NCBI GenBank assembly: GCA_910579035.1
Contig: CAJTSR010000013.1
Location: 1-64,000 of the forward strand
DNA length: 64,000 nucleotides
DNA from: an uncultured Muribaculaceae bacterium
GTDB lineage: Bacteria > Bacteroidota > Bacteroidia > Bacteroidales > Muribaculaceae
Reading direction: 5' to 3'
Made by a program: the position numbers and the translations under genes. The notes beneath the pieces were generated by a model. The model searched no databases and had not been told where the DNA came from. It saw nothing but the letters and a program-made list of their open reading frames with translations. Positions 40,981 to 49,786 of this stretch are shown here, in pieces (positions within the stretch are counted from its first letter, which is position 1; each line of letters starts with the position of its first letter).

Positions 40981-42888
40981 ATGAAAAAATTTTTACTCAT
41001 CGTTCTTGCCGTCTTGGCGTGCTGTGTCACAGCGTTGGCTGAAGACTGGAATATCACGCTCAAGGTGCTGCGTGGTGCCGACCTTGTGAGTGCTGTCGTT
41101 GGCAGTAGCCCAGAGTCAGGTGAAAAAATAAATCTTGTAGAGGGCGACAACCAGATTACGATACCCTCCGATAACTCGTTGTATATAATTCCGACAAACG
41201 AAACCGACATAGTAAGTTTTAAAGATTCAGATGGCGATGATGTCGAGAAAAGTTATTTTGGCAATTACTACGAAATCTATGCCAGTTCGTATGGAAGTCC
41301 CTATTCGCCCTACACTCTCTCGGTAGTCCCTGAATCGGAGTACCGCACCAAGACGGTTACGGTGAAAATGGACGATTGCTCCAAAGTCTCGATAGTGCGT
41401 GCCGACGGAAAAGAGTTCAAACCCGAGGAAAACACAGTTTCCATACTTTATAACCCCGACGAGGAGTCGAAGCTTACCATAAAGCCGCGCTCGTGGAGCG
41501 ACATGTTGTACAAGGTTTCTGTAGGCGGTAAGGACGTAAGCAAATCGGGCGACCGATTCTATGTGGAACTTGTCGACAAGACGGGCGACGCGCCTGCGTA
41601 TGTCGACGAAATCGACGTGGCTGCCAACTTCCCCGAAGGCTTGAAGTTCAAGACCGTTATCACTCTTGACGGCCCCTCGGAGATGATAAGCTATATCCGT
41701 ATCAACGATGCCGACGTTAGCGACCTTGCCGCATGCCTTACCGAGGACGGCTTCGAGGCATCTCCCGGCGATAAGATAGCGATAGGCTACCACAAGGATT
41801 ATAAGATAGAGAACGTGGTGGATAACGGCAAAGAAGAATATGTTTACAGCCAGTTTACCATCGACGGTATCGACTGCGACCACAATATATCTATAAAAGG
41901 TCACAAATACGCCATATTCAATGTGGTATTCAATGTCAGCGGCCCTGAAGGAATAGTGTCAGATCCCGAAAAAGTATTTGTTGAAGGATCGAACACATTC
42001 AAGATTTCTGAAAAGAACACCAGCATGAAATTCACTGCGGCTCCCGGATATTATTACGAAACATTTACCGACGGTACCACCGACTATCTCAGCCTTTCAG
42101 ACTGGACTTCGTATGGCAGAATATATCTTGATATAAAAGAAGGTGCGGAATATACCATCGTGGCAAAGAAAATACGCCGTGACAACGAACTCGTGGTTTT
42201 CTTTGATGATTTCAGCGATATAAGTTTCTATAATTTTAAAACGAGTTTCAAGAATTACACTGAACTGCCCGAACAGATGGTTGCGGGTTACAACACCGTC
42301 AACTTCCGCGACGAAGACGGCTATTTCACAGTGTATGCGTCGGGTTCGTACGACGGATTCTATGCCTATAAAAACGGTGAATTGCTTACTCTTTCTTATG
42401 AGAGTGCCAAATTCTTTGAAGATGCCGATGTGAAGCACGGCGATGTTTACAAGGTGTTCTTTAGAAACAAACCTGCGGCGCACACTGTGACTTTCAACGC
42501 GGCTTCCGGCCTGCTTGACGGCTATGACGTGAAGAAAGACCTTATTGCAGATGCCGACATAACGGCTCCTGTGGAGGCTGTAGGCAAGACGCGCTTCACT
42601 ATCTCCCCCAAAGCACGCGCTGCCGAAGGCGACCTCGTGGTAAAAGTTGGCGACAAGACCATCGAGCCTGTCAACGGAGTATACACCTTTGAAACCGAGG
42701 GTGACACCGAGGTGGCAGTAAGCAGCCCGACAAGCGGAATCGAAAACGTGCTTGTGGGCGAACAGGCCACAGCTGATGTCTACAATCTTCAGGGCATATG
42801 CGTGGTTCGCGGTGCTTCGGCATCGGATATAGAGGCACTTCCCGCAGGTATCTATATTGTAGGCGGCCAGAAAGTGCGTGTCAGATAA
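40981..42888 (+). CDS. Secreted protein with T9SS-type C-terminal tail
   Basis: This 635-residue protein has a signal peptide (about 1-20, ALA-EDW) and a run of weak beta-rich repeats of about 80-90 residues I do not recognise (KTVTVKMDDCSKVSIVRADG, TVTFNAASGLLDGYDV). It ends in a short sorting-like tail (VYNLQGICVVRG, LPAGIYIVGGQKVRVR). It lies 72 bp after the previous cargo gene, probably in the same unit, and ends at a strong terminator. Tyr and Asp are abundant. It is a surface or secreted protein of unknown role. Confidence 0.75.
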   Translation: MKKFLLIVLAVLACCVTALAEDWNITLKVLRGADLVSAVVGSSPESGEKINLVEGDNQITIPSDNSLYIIPTNETDIVSFKDSDGDDVEKSYFGNYYEIYASSYGSPYSPYTLSVVPESEYRTKTVTVKMDDCSKVSIVRADGKEFKPEENTVSILYNPDEESKLTIKPRSWSDMLYKVSVGGKDVSKSGDRFYVELVDKTGDAPAYVDEIDVAANFPEGLKFKTVITLDGPSEMISYIRINDADVSDLAACLTEDGFEASPGDKIAIGYHKDYKIENVVDNGKEEYVYSQFTIDGIDCDHNISIKGHKYAIFNVVFNVSGPEGIVSDPEKVFVEGSNTFKISEKNTSMKFTAAPGYYYETFTDGTTDYLSLSDWTSYGRIYLDIKEGAEYTIVAKKIRRDNELVVFFDDFSDISFYNFKTSFKNYTELPEQMVAGYNTVNFRDEDGYFTVYASGSYDGFYAYKNGELLTLSYESAKFFEDADVKHGDVYKVFFRNKPAAHTVTFNAASGLLDGYDVKKDLIADADITAPVEAVGKTRFTISPKARAAEGDLVVKVGDKTIEPVNGVYTFETEGDTEVAVSSPTSGIENVLVGEQATADVYNLQGICVVRGASASDIEALPAGIYIVGGQKVRVR

Positions 42889-42906
42889 GCGCTTCCGATA
42901 TCCATA

Positions 42907-42944
42907 TAAAAAAACAGCGGATCGACCGGTCCGCTGTTTTTTAT
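42907..42944. terminator. Bidirectional terminator
   Basis: AAAAAACAGCGGA (42909-42921) pairs with TCCGCTGTTTTTT (42930-42942). It separates the rightward secreted-protein genes from the leftward CDF transporter. Confidence 0.9.
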
Positions 42945-42948
42945 ATCC

Positions 42949-43905
42949 CTACTGATCTGGCATATACGGCTCGATGTGGACGTTGCTTATCACCTCCTTG
43001 CCGAACTCTTGTCGGAGAGCGGTTTCAACGTTGGTGGCTATAGTGTGTCCCTCCTGCACACTGATGTCGGCTTGTACCTTTATGTGTACGTCGATTATGG
43101 CAAGGCGTCCGTTGCGGCGGGTGCGCAGGTGGTGGAAGGCGCGCACACCGTCGGTGTGCGATATTATCTCTTCGGCTCTTTTAACCTTCTCGGCCGACAG
43201 CGACTTGTCGAGTAGCTCGTCGATGGCCGGTCGGCAAATCTGTATGGCCGACACGGCGATGAATACCGAGATGAGTACCGACGCCACTGGGTCGAGAATA
43301 TGCCATCTGTCGCCGAGAAAATAAGCAGCTGAAATGCCGGCCACTGTGGCTATCGACGATATTGAGTCGCTGCGGTGGTGCCACGCGTTGGCTGTGAGCG
43401 ACGACGAGTTGACCGTCCTTGCCTTCCTTATAGTATAACGGAATAACAGTTCTTTCGACACTATCGACGCCACGGCTATGAACAGCGTCGACAATCCCGG
43501 GCGCGGGCACTCTATGCCCTCGAAAGAATCAACTATCGCCATCGCGCCTGAATATGCTATGCCCAAGGCTGCCATAAGCAGGAACACGCCGATTATTAAG
43601 GTAGAAAAGGTTTCAAACTTGCCGTGGCCGTAGGGGTGGTCGCTGTCGGCACTTTTGTATGCCATGCCGACAAAGAATATAACAATGAGGTCGGTTGCGA
43701 AGTCGCTGAGCGAGTGAATGCCGTCGGCCACCAAGGCGTCGCTATGTCCGTAGATGCCGAAAAATATCTTCAGCGCCATAAGCACGGCATTGACCCAGAA
43801 TCCGACCCATGTCACATGCCGTATCAGTCTTACTTCGGCAGTCTGCCTGTTGTTGTCGCTCGTTTCCATCTCTACATCGTTTTGTGGAATCGTAAAAGTA
43901 GGCAT
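42949..43905 (-). CDS. Cation diffusion facilitator transporter
   Basis: This 318-residue CDF antiporter exports divalent metals (zinc, iron or manganese) in exchange for protons. Six membrane helices span about residues 28-220. Metal-site residues are in the HSLSD and DSDHP motifs of helix 2 and its loop (ADGIHSLSDFATD, DSDHPYGHGKFE) and in HHRSDSISS of helix 5. The C-terminal cytoplasmic dimerisation domain ends with EVISNVHIEPYMPDQ. ATG 43905 is used (a second ATG follows 12 codons on). Upstream open frame covers the tRNA gene and is not coding. The DSDHP form is common in iron/zinc FieF-like members. Confidence 0.9.
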   Translation of the reverse strand: MPTFTIPQNDVEMETSDNNRQTAEVRLIRHVTWVGFWVNAVLMALKIFFGIYGHSDALVADGIHSLSDFATDLIVIFFVGMAYKSADSDHPYGHGKFETFSTLIIGVFLLMAALGIAYSGAMAIVDSFEGIECPRPGLSTLFIAVASIVSKELLFRYTIRKARTVNSSSLTANAWHHRSDSISSIATVAGISAAYFLGDRWHILDPVASVLISVFIAVSAIQICRPAIDELLDKSLSAEKVKRAEEIISHTDGVRAFHHLRTRRNGRLAIIDVHIKVQADISVQEGHTIATNVETALRQEFGKEVISNVHIEPYMPDQ

Positions 43906-43981
43906 TTCCCTTCGACTCTCCAAATCAGAAGCAATTATGGCGCGCAAAAAAAAGTCGCTAACTGATGAAGTTAACGACTTG

Positions 43982-44058
43982 TGGTGGAGCACAGCGGACT
44001 CGAACCGCTCACCTCGACACTGCCAGTGTCGCGCTCTAGCCAGATGAGCTAGTGCCCC
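43982..44058 (-). tRNA. tRNA-Ala (anticodon GGC)
   Basis: A full cloverleaf is read on the minus strand: acceptor GGGGCAC/GTGCTCC with the alanine identity pair G3-U70, anticodon stem CGACA/TGTCG with loop CTGGCAG, T arm AGCGG-TTCGAGT-CCGCT, discriminator A and an encoded CCA (43984-43982). It reads GCC codons. A -7 box TAACTTTG (44081-44074) lies 16 bp upstream. It stands alone, 76 bp upstream of the CDF transporter. Confidence 0.96.
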
Positions 44059-44216
44059 GGTTATTTTGCGTTGCAAAGTTAGAAATATTTTACGACGTTG
44101 CATAAAAAAAATATCAGTTTAATATTCATTAAGTTTTTTAGACAGGTTTTAGTGGCGTTATGCCAAATAATTGCCGTACCTTTACAACATAAAAACCAAT
44201 ACCTTGCAAAACAGCT

Positions 44217-45443
44217 ATGAAGTCTATGAAAGTTTTGGCACTGGCATCGCTACTATGCGCGTGTCCAGCCTTGTTTGCTAACGAATCGTGCAACAACGCG
44301 GCGGCAAATGCCTGCTGCAAAGCCCGGACGGCTGAGAACAGCGTTGTGGTAGGCGCTGCCCGCACTGCCCAGTATGTGCCCGGTCTGCGCGGCAAGCGTG
44401 TGGCCTTGTTCTCGAACCATACCGGCATGGTGGGCGACAAGCACACCCTCGACATTATGCTCGGCGAAGGACTCAATGTGGTAACCCTCTTTTCGCCCGA
44501 ACACGGCTTCCGAGGCACCGCCGATGCCGGCGAGCACGTGGGCAACAGTGTTGACGAGCCTACCGGCATACCCATCGCCAGCCTTTACGGCGGCAAAGGC
44601 ACCCGTATGCCTGCCAAGGAGGTGATGGACGGCCTCGATGTTATAGTAGTCGATATTCAGGACGTGGGTCTGCGCTACTATACCTATTACTGCACTATGA
44701 TCGACCTGATGAATGCCGCCAAGGCATATGGCAAGCAGGTGGTGGTGCTTGACCGTCCCAATCCCAACGGCATGTATGTCGACGGCCCCATCCTTGATAT
44801 GAAATACGAATCAGGAGTAGGACGCCTGCCCATAACCGTGGTACACGGTATGACTCTCGGCGAGATTGCACGCATGGCGAACGGTGAAGGCTGGCTCAAG
44901 AACGGCGGCAAGGTTTCGCTCAAGGTTGTGCCCTGCGAAAACTATACCCACCAGACCCGCTACGAGCTGCCCATAGCCCCGTCGCCCAATCTGCGCACTA
45001 TGAAGGCCATCTACCTCTATCCTTCGGTATGCTACTTCGAGGCTACCCCGGTGAGCCTCGGCCGTGGAACCGATTTCCCCTTTGAAGTGTACGGCCATCC
45101 CGATATGAAAAACCGCGACTTCGAGTTTACTCCCCGCAGCGTGGCCGGCGCCAAGAATCCTCCGCAGCTCGACAATCTCTGCCATGGCGTTGACCTGCGC
45201 AATATCAGCGACGAAGAAGCCATCGCACAGGGTATCAACCTCGAATATGTAATCGACGCGTACCGCGACCTCGATATGGGCGACAAGTACTTCCGCAACT
45301 TCTTCGAGCTTCTGATTGGCCGTGGCGATATCCGCCAGATGATTAAGGACGGCAAGAGTGCTGCCGAAATCAAGGCCACATGGGCCGGCGACGTTGCCAA
45401 ATTCCGCGAACAGCGCCGCCCCTACCTCCTCTACGCAGAATAA
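44217..45443 (+). CDS. DUF1343 protein, exo-beta-N-acetylmuramidase NamZ-like
   Basis: This 408-residue exported protein has a signal peptide (about 1-21, LFA-NES) and a DUF1343 domain matching the NamZ group, which releases N-acetylmuramic acid from peptidoglycan fragments. Family blocks are GKRVALFSNHTGMVG, LFSPEHGFRGTADAGEHVGN, IVVDIQDVGLRYYTYYCTM, VLDRPNPNGMYVDGP and GRGTDFPFEVYGHP. The glutamate in SPEHG is the likely catalytic or metal-site residue. A sodium symporter and a WYL regulator follow after a 220-bp repeat, suggesting a sugar-uptake module. Confidence 0.88.
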   Translation: MKSMKVLALASLLCACPALFANESCNNAAANACCKARTAENSVVVGAARTAQYVPGLRGKRVALFSNHTGMVGDKHTLDIMLGEGLNVVTLFSPEHGFRGTADAGEHVGNSVDEPTGIPIASLYGGKGTRMPAKEVMDGLDVIVVDIQDVGLRYYTYYCTMIDLMNAAKAYGKQVVVLDRPNPNGMYVDGPILDMKYESGVGRLPITVVHGMTLGEIARMANGEGWLKNGGKVSLKVVPCENYTHQTRYELPIAPSPNLRTMKAIYLYPSVCYFEATPVSLGRGTDFPFEVYGHPDMKNRDFEFTPRSVAGAKNPPQLDNLCHGVDLRNISDEEAIAQGINLEYVIDAYRDLDMGDKYFRNFFELLIGRGDIRQMIKDGKSAAEIKATWAGDVAKFREQRRPYLLYAE

Positions 45444-45446
45444 TTC

Positions 45447-45660
45447 TAATAATGAGGAGTTAGGAATGAGGAATTAGAAAGGATTTAATTAGAAATGAGG
45501 AATGTGGAATTAGGAACTGAAACTCCTCACGACAAATTTCTCATTCCTCATTTCTAATTAATACTTCCACACTCGGCATTCCACATTACTAACTCCACAT
45601 TCCTAATTAAATACTTCCTCCCTCCTCATTCCTAATTCCTCATTCCTAACTCCTAATTAA
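45447..45660. repeat. GGAATTAGGAATGAGG-type palindromic repeat region
   Basis: The spacer between the NamZ-like gene and the symporter is built almost only from variants of TTAGGAATGAGGAATTAG. Purine-rich units fill 45455-45522 and their reverse complements fill 45539-45655, making one long imperfect palindrome. A shorter copy is at 20881-20920. It would form a large cruciform or RNA hairpin. No ORF or promoter box is seen. Confidence 0.75.
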
Positions 45661-45663
45661 AAA

Positions 45664-47136
45664 ATGTCCCTACCGGTAATAGTAATTATAACCATCGTGG
45701 CATATTTCGCGCTGCTTATGGCGGTGTCGTACTATGCCTCGCGAGGTTCCGATAACACCACATTCTTCACTGGCAAGCGCCAGACACCGTGGCCCATCGT
45801 GGCCTTTGCAATGATAGGCGCCGCGATATCCGGCGTAACATTCATATCCGTGCCCGGCATGGTGGCCGCCAAAGGCTACTCATACCTACAAATGGTGCTT
45901 GGCTTCATTGTAGGATATGCCGTGATAGCCTTTGTGCTGGTGCCTATGTTCTACAAGCGCAACCTCATATCTATCTACGGCTACCTTGAAGAACGCTTCG
46001 GCAGCTCCACCTACAAAGCCGGAGCATGGTTCTTCTTCGTGTCGAAAATGCTTGGTGCTGCAGTGCGCTTCTTTGTTGTCTGCGCCGTGTTGCAGTACCT
46101 TGTGTTCTCGCCACTGCACATACCCTTCGTGTTCAATGTCATTGTCACCATAGCCCTGATATGGCTCTACACCATGCAGGGCGGCGTCAAGACCCTCATA
46201 TGGACCGATACCCTCAAGAGCTTCTGCCTCATAATGTCGGTGATACTCTGCATATACTTCGTAGGTACCAATCTGGGCTTCTCCTTCGGCGAAATGACAT
46301 CTGCCATAGCCGACCACCCCACCTCGCGTATGTTCTACTTCGATAATCCCAAGGAAGGCACATACTTCTGGAAGCAGTTCCTTGCCGGCGTGTTCATGGT
46401 TATCGCCACCACGGGCCTCGACCAGGATATGATGCAGCGCAACCTCGCCTGCCGCAACAGCGGACAGAGCCAGAAGAATATGCTTGTGAGCGGCGTCACA
46501 CAGTTCTTCGTCATAGCCCTCTTCCTCCTTTTGGGTACCCTCCTCGTTATCTTTATGGATAGCAAGGGAATGGAGCATCCCGCCAAGAGCGACGATATTT
46601 TCGGCATGGTGGCCACTCATCCCGACGTGCCCATCGTGGTAGGCATTCTCTTTGTGCTCGGACTGATTTCTGCGGCATATTCGGCAGCGGGTTCGGCACT
46701 AACCTCGCTCACCACGTCGTTCACTATCGATGTGCTCGAAGCACACAAGAAAAACGACGACAAGGTGCTCACCCGTACCCGCAAGGCCGTCCATATAGCA
46801 ATGTCGGCTATGATGGGCCTGGTGATTATCGCTTTCTATTATCTCAGCGACCAGGACGCCATATCGGCCGTGTATACCCTCGCCTCCTACACTTACGGGC
46901 CTATTCTCGGCCTATTCGTGTACGGTATGTTCTGGAAGAAGCCCGTCCACGACCGCTTTGTGCCCGTGGTGTGCGTTCTCGCACCCTGCCTTTCGTGGTG
47001 CATACAGTGGGGGCTGAATCATTTCTTCGGATATGAGACAAGTTTCGAGCTTCTTATCATGAACGCTCTTCTTACTGTTATCGGTCTTCGCCTTCTGTCG
47101 ATAGGTCGTAAAAAAGAGGCTGTAGAAGCCGCGTAA
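45664..47136 (+). CDS. Sodium:solute symporter (SSS family)
   Basis: This 490-residue inner-membrane transporter has about 13 hydrophobic helices and the family's early ASRGSDNTTFFTGKRQTPWPIVAFAM and SGVTFISVPGM blocks. It imports a small solute with Na+. The substrate cannot be read from sequence; its place after a NamZ-like muramidase suggests N-acetylmuramate or another sugar. The WYL gene begins at the base after its stop codon, so the two are one unit. Confidence 0.92.
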   Translation: MSLPVIVIITIVAYFALLMAVSYYASRGSDNTTFFTGKRQTPWPIVAFAMIGAAISGVTFISVPGMVAAKGYSYLQMVLGFIVGYAVIAFVLVPMFYKRNLISIYGYLEERFGSSTYKAGAWFFFVSKMLGAAVRFFVVCAVLQYLVFSPLHIPFVFNVIVTIALIWLYTMQGGVKTLIWTDTLKSFCLIMSVILCIYFVGTNLGFSFGEMTSAIADHPTSRMFYFDNPKEGTYFWKQFLAGVFMVIATTGLDQDMMQRNLACRNSGQSQKNMLVSGVTQFFVIALFLLLGTLLVIFMDSKGMEHPAKSDDIFGMVATHPDVPIVVGILFVLGLISAAYSAAGSALTSLTTSFTIDVLEAHKKNDDKVLTRTRKAVHIAMSAMMGLVIIAFYYLSDQDAISAVYTLASYTYGPILGLFVYGMFWKKPVHDRFVPVVCVLAPCLSWCIQWGLNHFFGYETSFELLIMNALLTVIGLRLLSIGRKKEAVEAA

Positions 47137-48030
47137 ATGGCTCGCGACCTTTTCAACCGCTATCTTTGGCTCGTGGATACAATACGCCGCTACGGGCGCA
47201 TATCGCGGGCCGAACTCGACGAGTGCTGGCGGCGCTCGCCCTTCTCGCAGGGCGAGGCGCTGCCGCGCCGTACTTTCTACAACTACAGGCAGGCGGTAGA
47301 AGAGCTGTTCAATGTCGAGATAAAGTGCGACTCAAAGACATACGAGTACTATATCGACGATAGCGACACCCACAACGAGGGTATGACCGACTGGTTGCTG
47401 AACACGGCGGCTGTCAACGACGTGCTCAGCAACTCCCGCGAGATAGCCGACCGTATATTTATCGAGGACGTGCCCTCGGCAAGGCATCACCTCGCTCCGG
47501 CTATCGACGCCATAAAGGAATGCCACCCGATGCGCTTCGACTATCTGCCCTATTACCGCACGCGCCCTACCCTCGGCGTGGTAATAGAGCCGTACTTTCT
47601 GAAGATTTTCCGCCAGAGGTGGTATGTGACAGGGCGCAACGTCGAAGAAAATCGAGTGAAGACCTACGCCCTGGACCGTATCAGCTCGCTGAATATCCTG
47701 CCTGAGGCCTTCGAGCCGGATCCTTCTTTCGATGCCGAGGAATACGTGCGCTATCTTTTCGGGATAGTGTCGAGCAAAGGCGAGCCACGGCGCATTGCGC
47801 TGCGCACCGATTCGCGGCAGGCAAAGTATTTCCGCGCCCTGCCGCTGCATCACACGCAGGAAGAAGCCGTCCACGACGCCTATTCCATATTTTACTATAA
47901 GATGAAGATCACCGACGACTTAGTGTCGGAACTACTCTCGTATGGCGCCCGCATAGAGGTTCTCGAGCCGCCCGAACTGCGCGCACGCCTCCTCTCCGAC
48001 CTCACGGAAGCCTTGAAACACTACATGTAG
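47137..48030 (+). CDS. HTH/WYL-domain transcription regulator
   Basis: This 297-residue protein has an N-terminal winged-HTH-like region (about 1-80), then a WYL domain at about 125-195 (PHP-like MRFDYLPYY, then YFLKIFRQRWYVTGRN with the W-Y pair) and a WCX C-terminal extension. WYL domains sense ligands, often nucleic acid or small molecules, and control defence or metabolic genes. Start directly abuts the symporter stop codon, so regulation of that uptake unit is the simplest idea. A hairpin follows at 48061-48094. Confidence 0.85.
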   Translation: MARDLFNRYLWLVDTIRRYGRISRAELDECWRRSPFSQGEALPRRTFYNYRQAVEELFNVEIKCDSKTYEYYIDDSDTHNEGMTDWLLNTAAVNDVLSNSREIADRIFIEDVPSARHHLAPAIDAIKECHPMRFDYLPYYRTRPTLGVVIEPYFLKIFRQRWYVTGRNVEENRVKTYALDRISSLNILPEAFEPDPSFDAEEYVRYLFGIVSSKGEPRRIALRTDSRQAKYFRALPLHHTQEEAVHDAYSIFYYKMKITDDLVSELLSYGARIEVLEPPELRARLLSDLTEALKHYM

Positions 48031-48060
48031 TAGCGCGACCGCCGCGTTTCCAAAGAACAA

Positions 48061-48094
48061 CGAGCCTGCTGTGCGCTTTCACACAGCAGGCTCG
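48061..48094. terminator. Hairpin between WYL gene and S41 protease gene
   Basis: CGAGCCTGCTGTG (48061-48073) pairs fully with 48082-48094. The T tail is weak on both strands, but position fits termination of the WYL unit and, further off, of the lysS operon. Confidence 0.7.
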
Positions 48095-48118
48095 TAAATC
48101 ATTGAATCACAATATATA

Positions 48119-48145
48119 GTAGGGACGCGGCGTGCCGCGTTTTCC
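48119..48145. repeat. REP-like palindrome
   Basis: GTAGGG precedes ACGCGGC-GT-GCCGCGT (48125-48140), then TTTCC. It shares the TAGGG-W-CGCG core with 25804-25828. Confidence 0.5.
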
Positions 48146-48192
48146 GCGAAGATCCGCGTTTTTCCCGTGACGAACGTTAAATTACCGGGACA

Positions 48193-49779
48193 TTAGTTCG
48201 CTGAATCTCCGCGCAGAATAGCCGAGTAGCGTTCGGGATCATTGATAAGGTCGAGAGCGGCGTTGAAATCCTTGTTTTGCTTGCTGAGCGGTCGGAAATA
48301 CGAGCCGTCTTCGTATAGGTCGCGTGCTAACAGCCCCTTCATAATTGCCGTTATGATGCCTTTTGAGCGCTCCCACTGATCCTCGTTGAATGGTATCTTG
48401 GCATCGTTGCCGGCGGCTATGAGTTTGTCGGTAAGTTCCTGAGGTATGTCGAACGAGGTCTGGAAATCATTGTCCGTGGGATATTTCTTCAATAGCTCGG
48501 CACGGTTGGCGTCGACATAGTTTATGCAGGTGCGGTTCAGTATGCCTTTGGCAACGAGGTCGCGGTAGTACACGCTGAAATGCGATGTGTCGGCCGGTAC
48601 GAATATGTCGGGTATGATTCCGCCTCCGCCATATACAGGGCGGTTATTCTTCAGCGTGTGGTATTTCAGCGAGTCGGGACGCTGAATGCTGTCGGCGCTC
48701 CAAAGCTCGCCGCTGTCGAAGCGGTTGTACAGCTCCAGTAGGTACTCTTCACCGTGTCCTTTGTCGTAATGCTTCTGTATGCAACGGCCCGAAGGCGTGT
48801 AGTAGCGCGATACAGTGAGGCGTATCATCGACCCGTCAGGGAAGGGGAAAGGCCTTTGTACGAGTCCTTTGCCGAATGTGCGGCGTCCAACAATCAGCCC
48901 TCGGTCGTTATCCTGAATGGCTCCCGACAGAATCTCTGCCGCAGAGGCCGAGTACTGGTCGGTAATCACCACTATCCTGCCGTCGAGGAACGAGCCGCCG
49001 TTTTCTGTCTTGTACTCCTGCTTCGGAGAGCGACGCCCCATAGTGCTTACCACAGGCGTGCCTTTGGTCAGGAACTCTCCGGCAAGCTCGAATGCCGCCC
49101 CGAGATAGCCTCCGCCATTGCCCGATAGGTCGAGAATGAGGTTTTTCATTCCTTGGGCGCGCAGTTTCTCCATGGCGCGGCGCACTTCGCCCGGGGTGTC
49201 TTCGGCAAAGCGGGTGATGCGTATGTAGCCCGTCGACGGGTCGGCCATAAATGTTTCGTCCACGCTGTATACCGGTATGTCGTCGCGGGTAAGGGTGAAG
49301 TCGATAAGTTCCGGCCCTCGCTTTACCTTGAGGTTGACTACCGAGCCTTTGGGACCGCGCAGCACCTTTATAATCTGCGAGTTCACCATCTTCTTGCCTG
49401 CTATCACGGTGTCGTTGGCGCTTATTATCCTGTCGCCGGGCATAATGCCGACTTTCTCCGAGGGGCCGCCGGCGGTGGTCTGTATCACGTACACGGTGTC
49501 CTCAAGCATGTTGAACTGTATTCCGATGCCGCTGAACTTGCCTTCGAGCGGAGCCGTGAACTCTGCCGTTTCTGCCGGTGTGGAATATGCCGAATGGGGG
49601 TCGAGAGTCTTGAGCATTGCCTTGATGGCCTCGGCCACTATGGTGTCGGAATCCACGTCTTCGACGTAGAAATTCTCGATTATACTGTTGGCGACACGCA
49701 GTTTGGTATCCGAGGTAAATTCCTGAGAGTATGCGGTAACAGCAAAGATGGCTGCGAAAGCGAGGATTAGTTGCTTCAT
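48193..49779 (-). CDS. S41-family C-terminal processing protease
   Basis: This 528-residue exported protease has a signal peptide (about 1-18), a PDZ domain (about 75-165, GIGIQFNMLEDTVYVIQTTAGGPSEKVGIMPGD region) and an S41 catalytic domain. The nucleophile serine is in QYSASAAEILSGAIQD and the lysine base in GRRTFGKGLVQRPF. A C-terminal extension of about 130 residues (after GGGIIPDIFVP) is typical of Bacteroidetes members. It likely trims periplasmic proteins. Last gene of the eight-gene lysS unit, 7 bp after coaD. Confidence 0.93.
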   Translation of the reverse strand: MKQLILAFAAIFAVTAYSQEFTSDTKLRVANSIIENFYVEDVDSDTIVAEAIKAMLKTLDPHSAYSTPAETAEFTAPLEGKFSGIGIQFNMLEDTVYVIQTTAGGPSEKVGIMPGDRIISANDTVIAGKKMVNSQIIKVLRGPKGSVVNLKVKRGPELIDFTLTRDDIPVYSVDETFMADPSTGYIRITRFAEDTPGEVRRAMEKLRAQGMKNLILDLSGNGGGYLGAAFELAGEFLTKGTPVVSTMGRRSPKQEYKTENGGSFLDGRIVVITDQYSASAAEILSGAIQDNDRGLIVGRRTFGKGLVQRPFPFPDGSMIRLTVSRYYTPSGRCIQKHYDKGHGEEYLLELYNRFDSGELWSADSIQRPDSLKYHTLKNNRPVYGGGGIIPDIFVPADTSHFSVYYRDLVAKGILNRTCINYVDANRAELLKKYPTDNDFQTSFDIPQELTDKLIAAGNDAKIPFNEDQWERSKGIITAIMKGLLARDLYEDGSYFRPLSKQNKDFNAALDLINDPERYSAILRGDSAN

Positions 49780-49786
49780 ATATGAA

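Noticed and set aside
43906..44103. 66-codon N-terminal extension of the CDF transporter
   Set aside because: It reads through the tRNA-Ala gene, which is a complete cloverleaf with identity elements.
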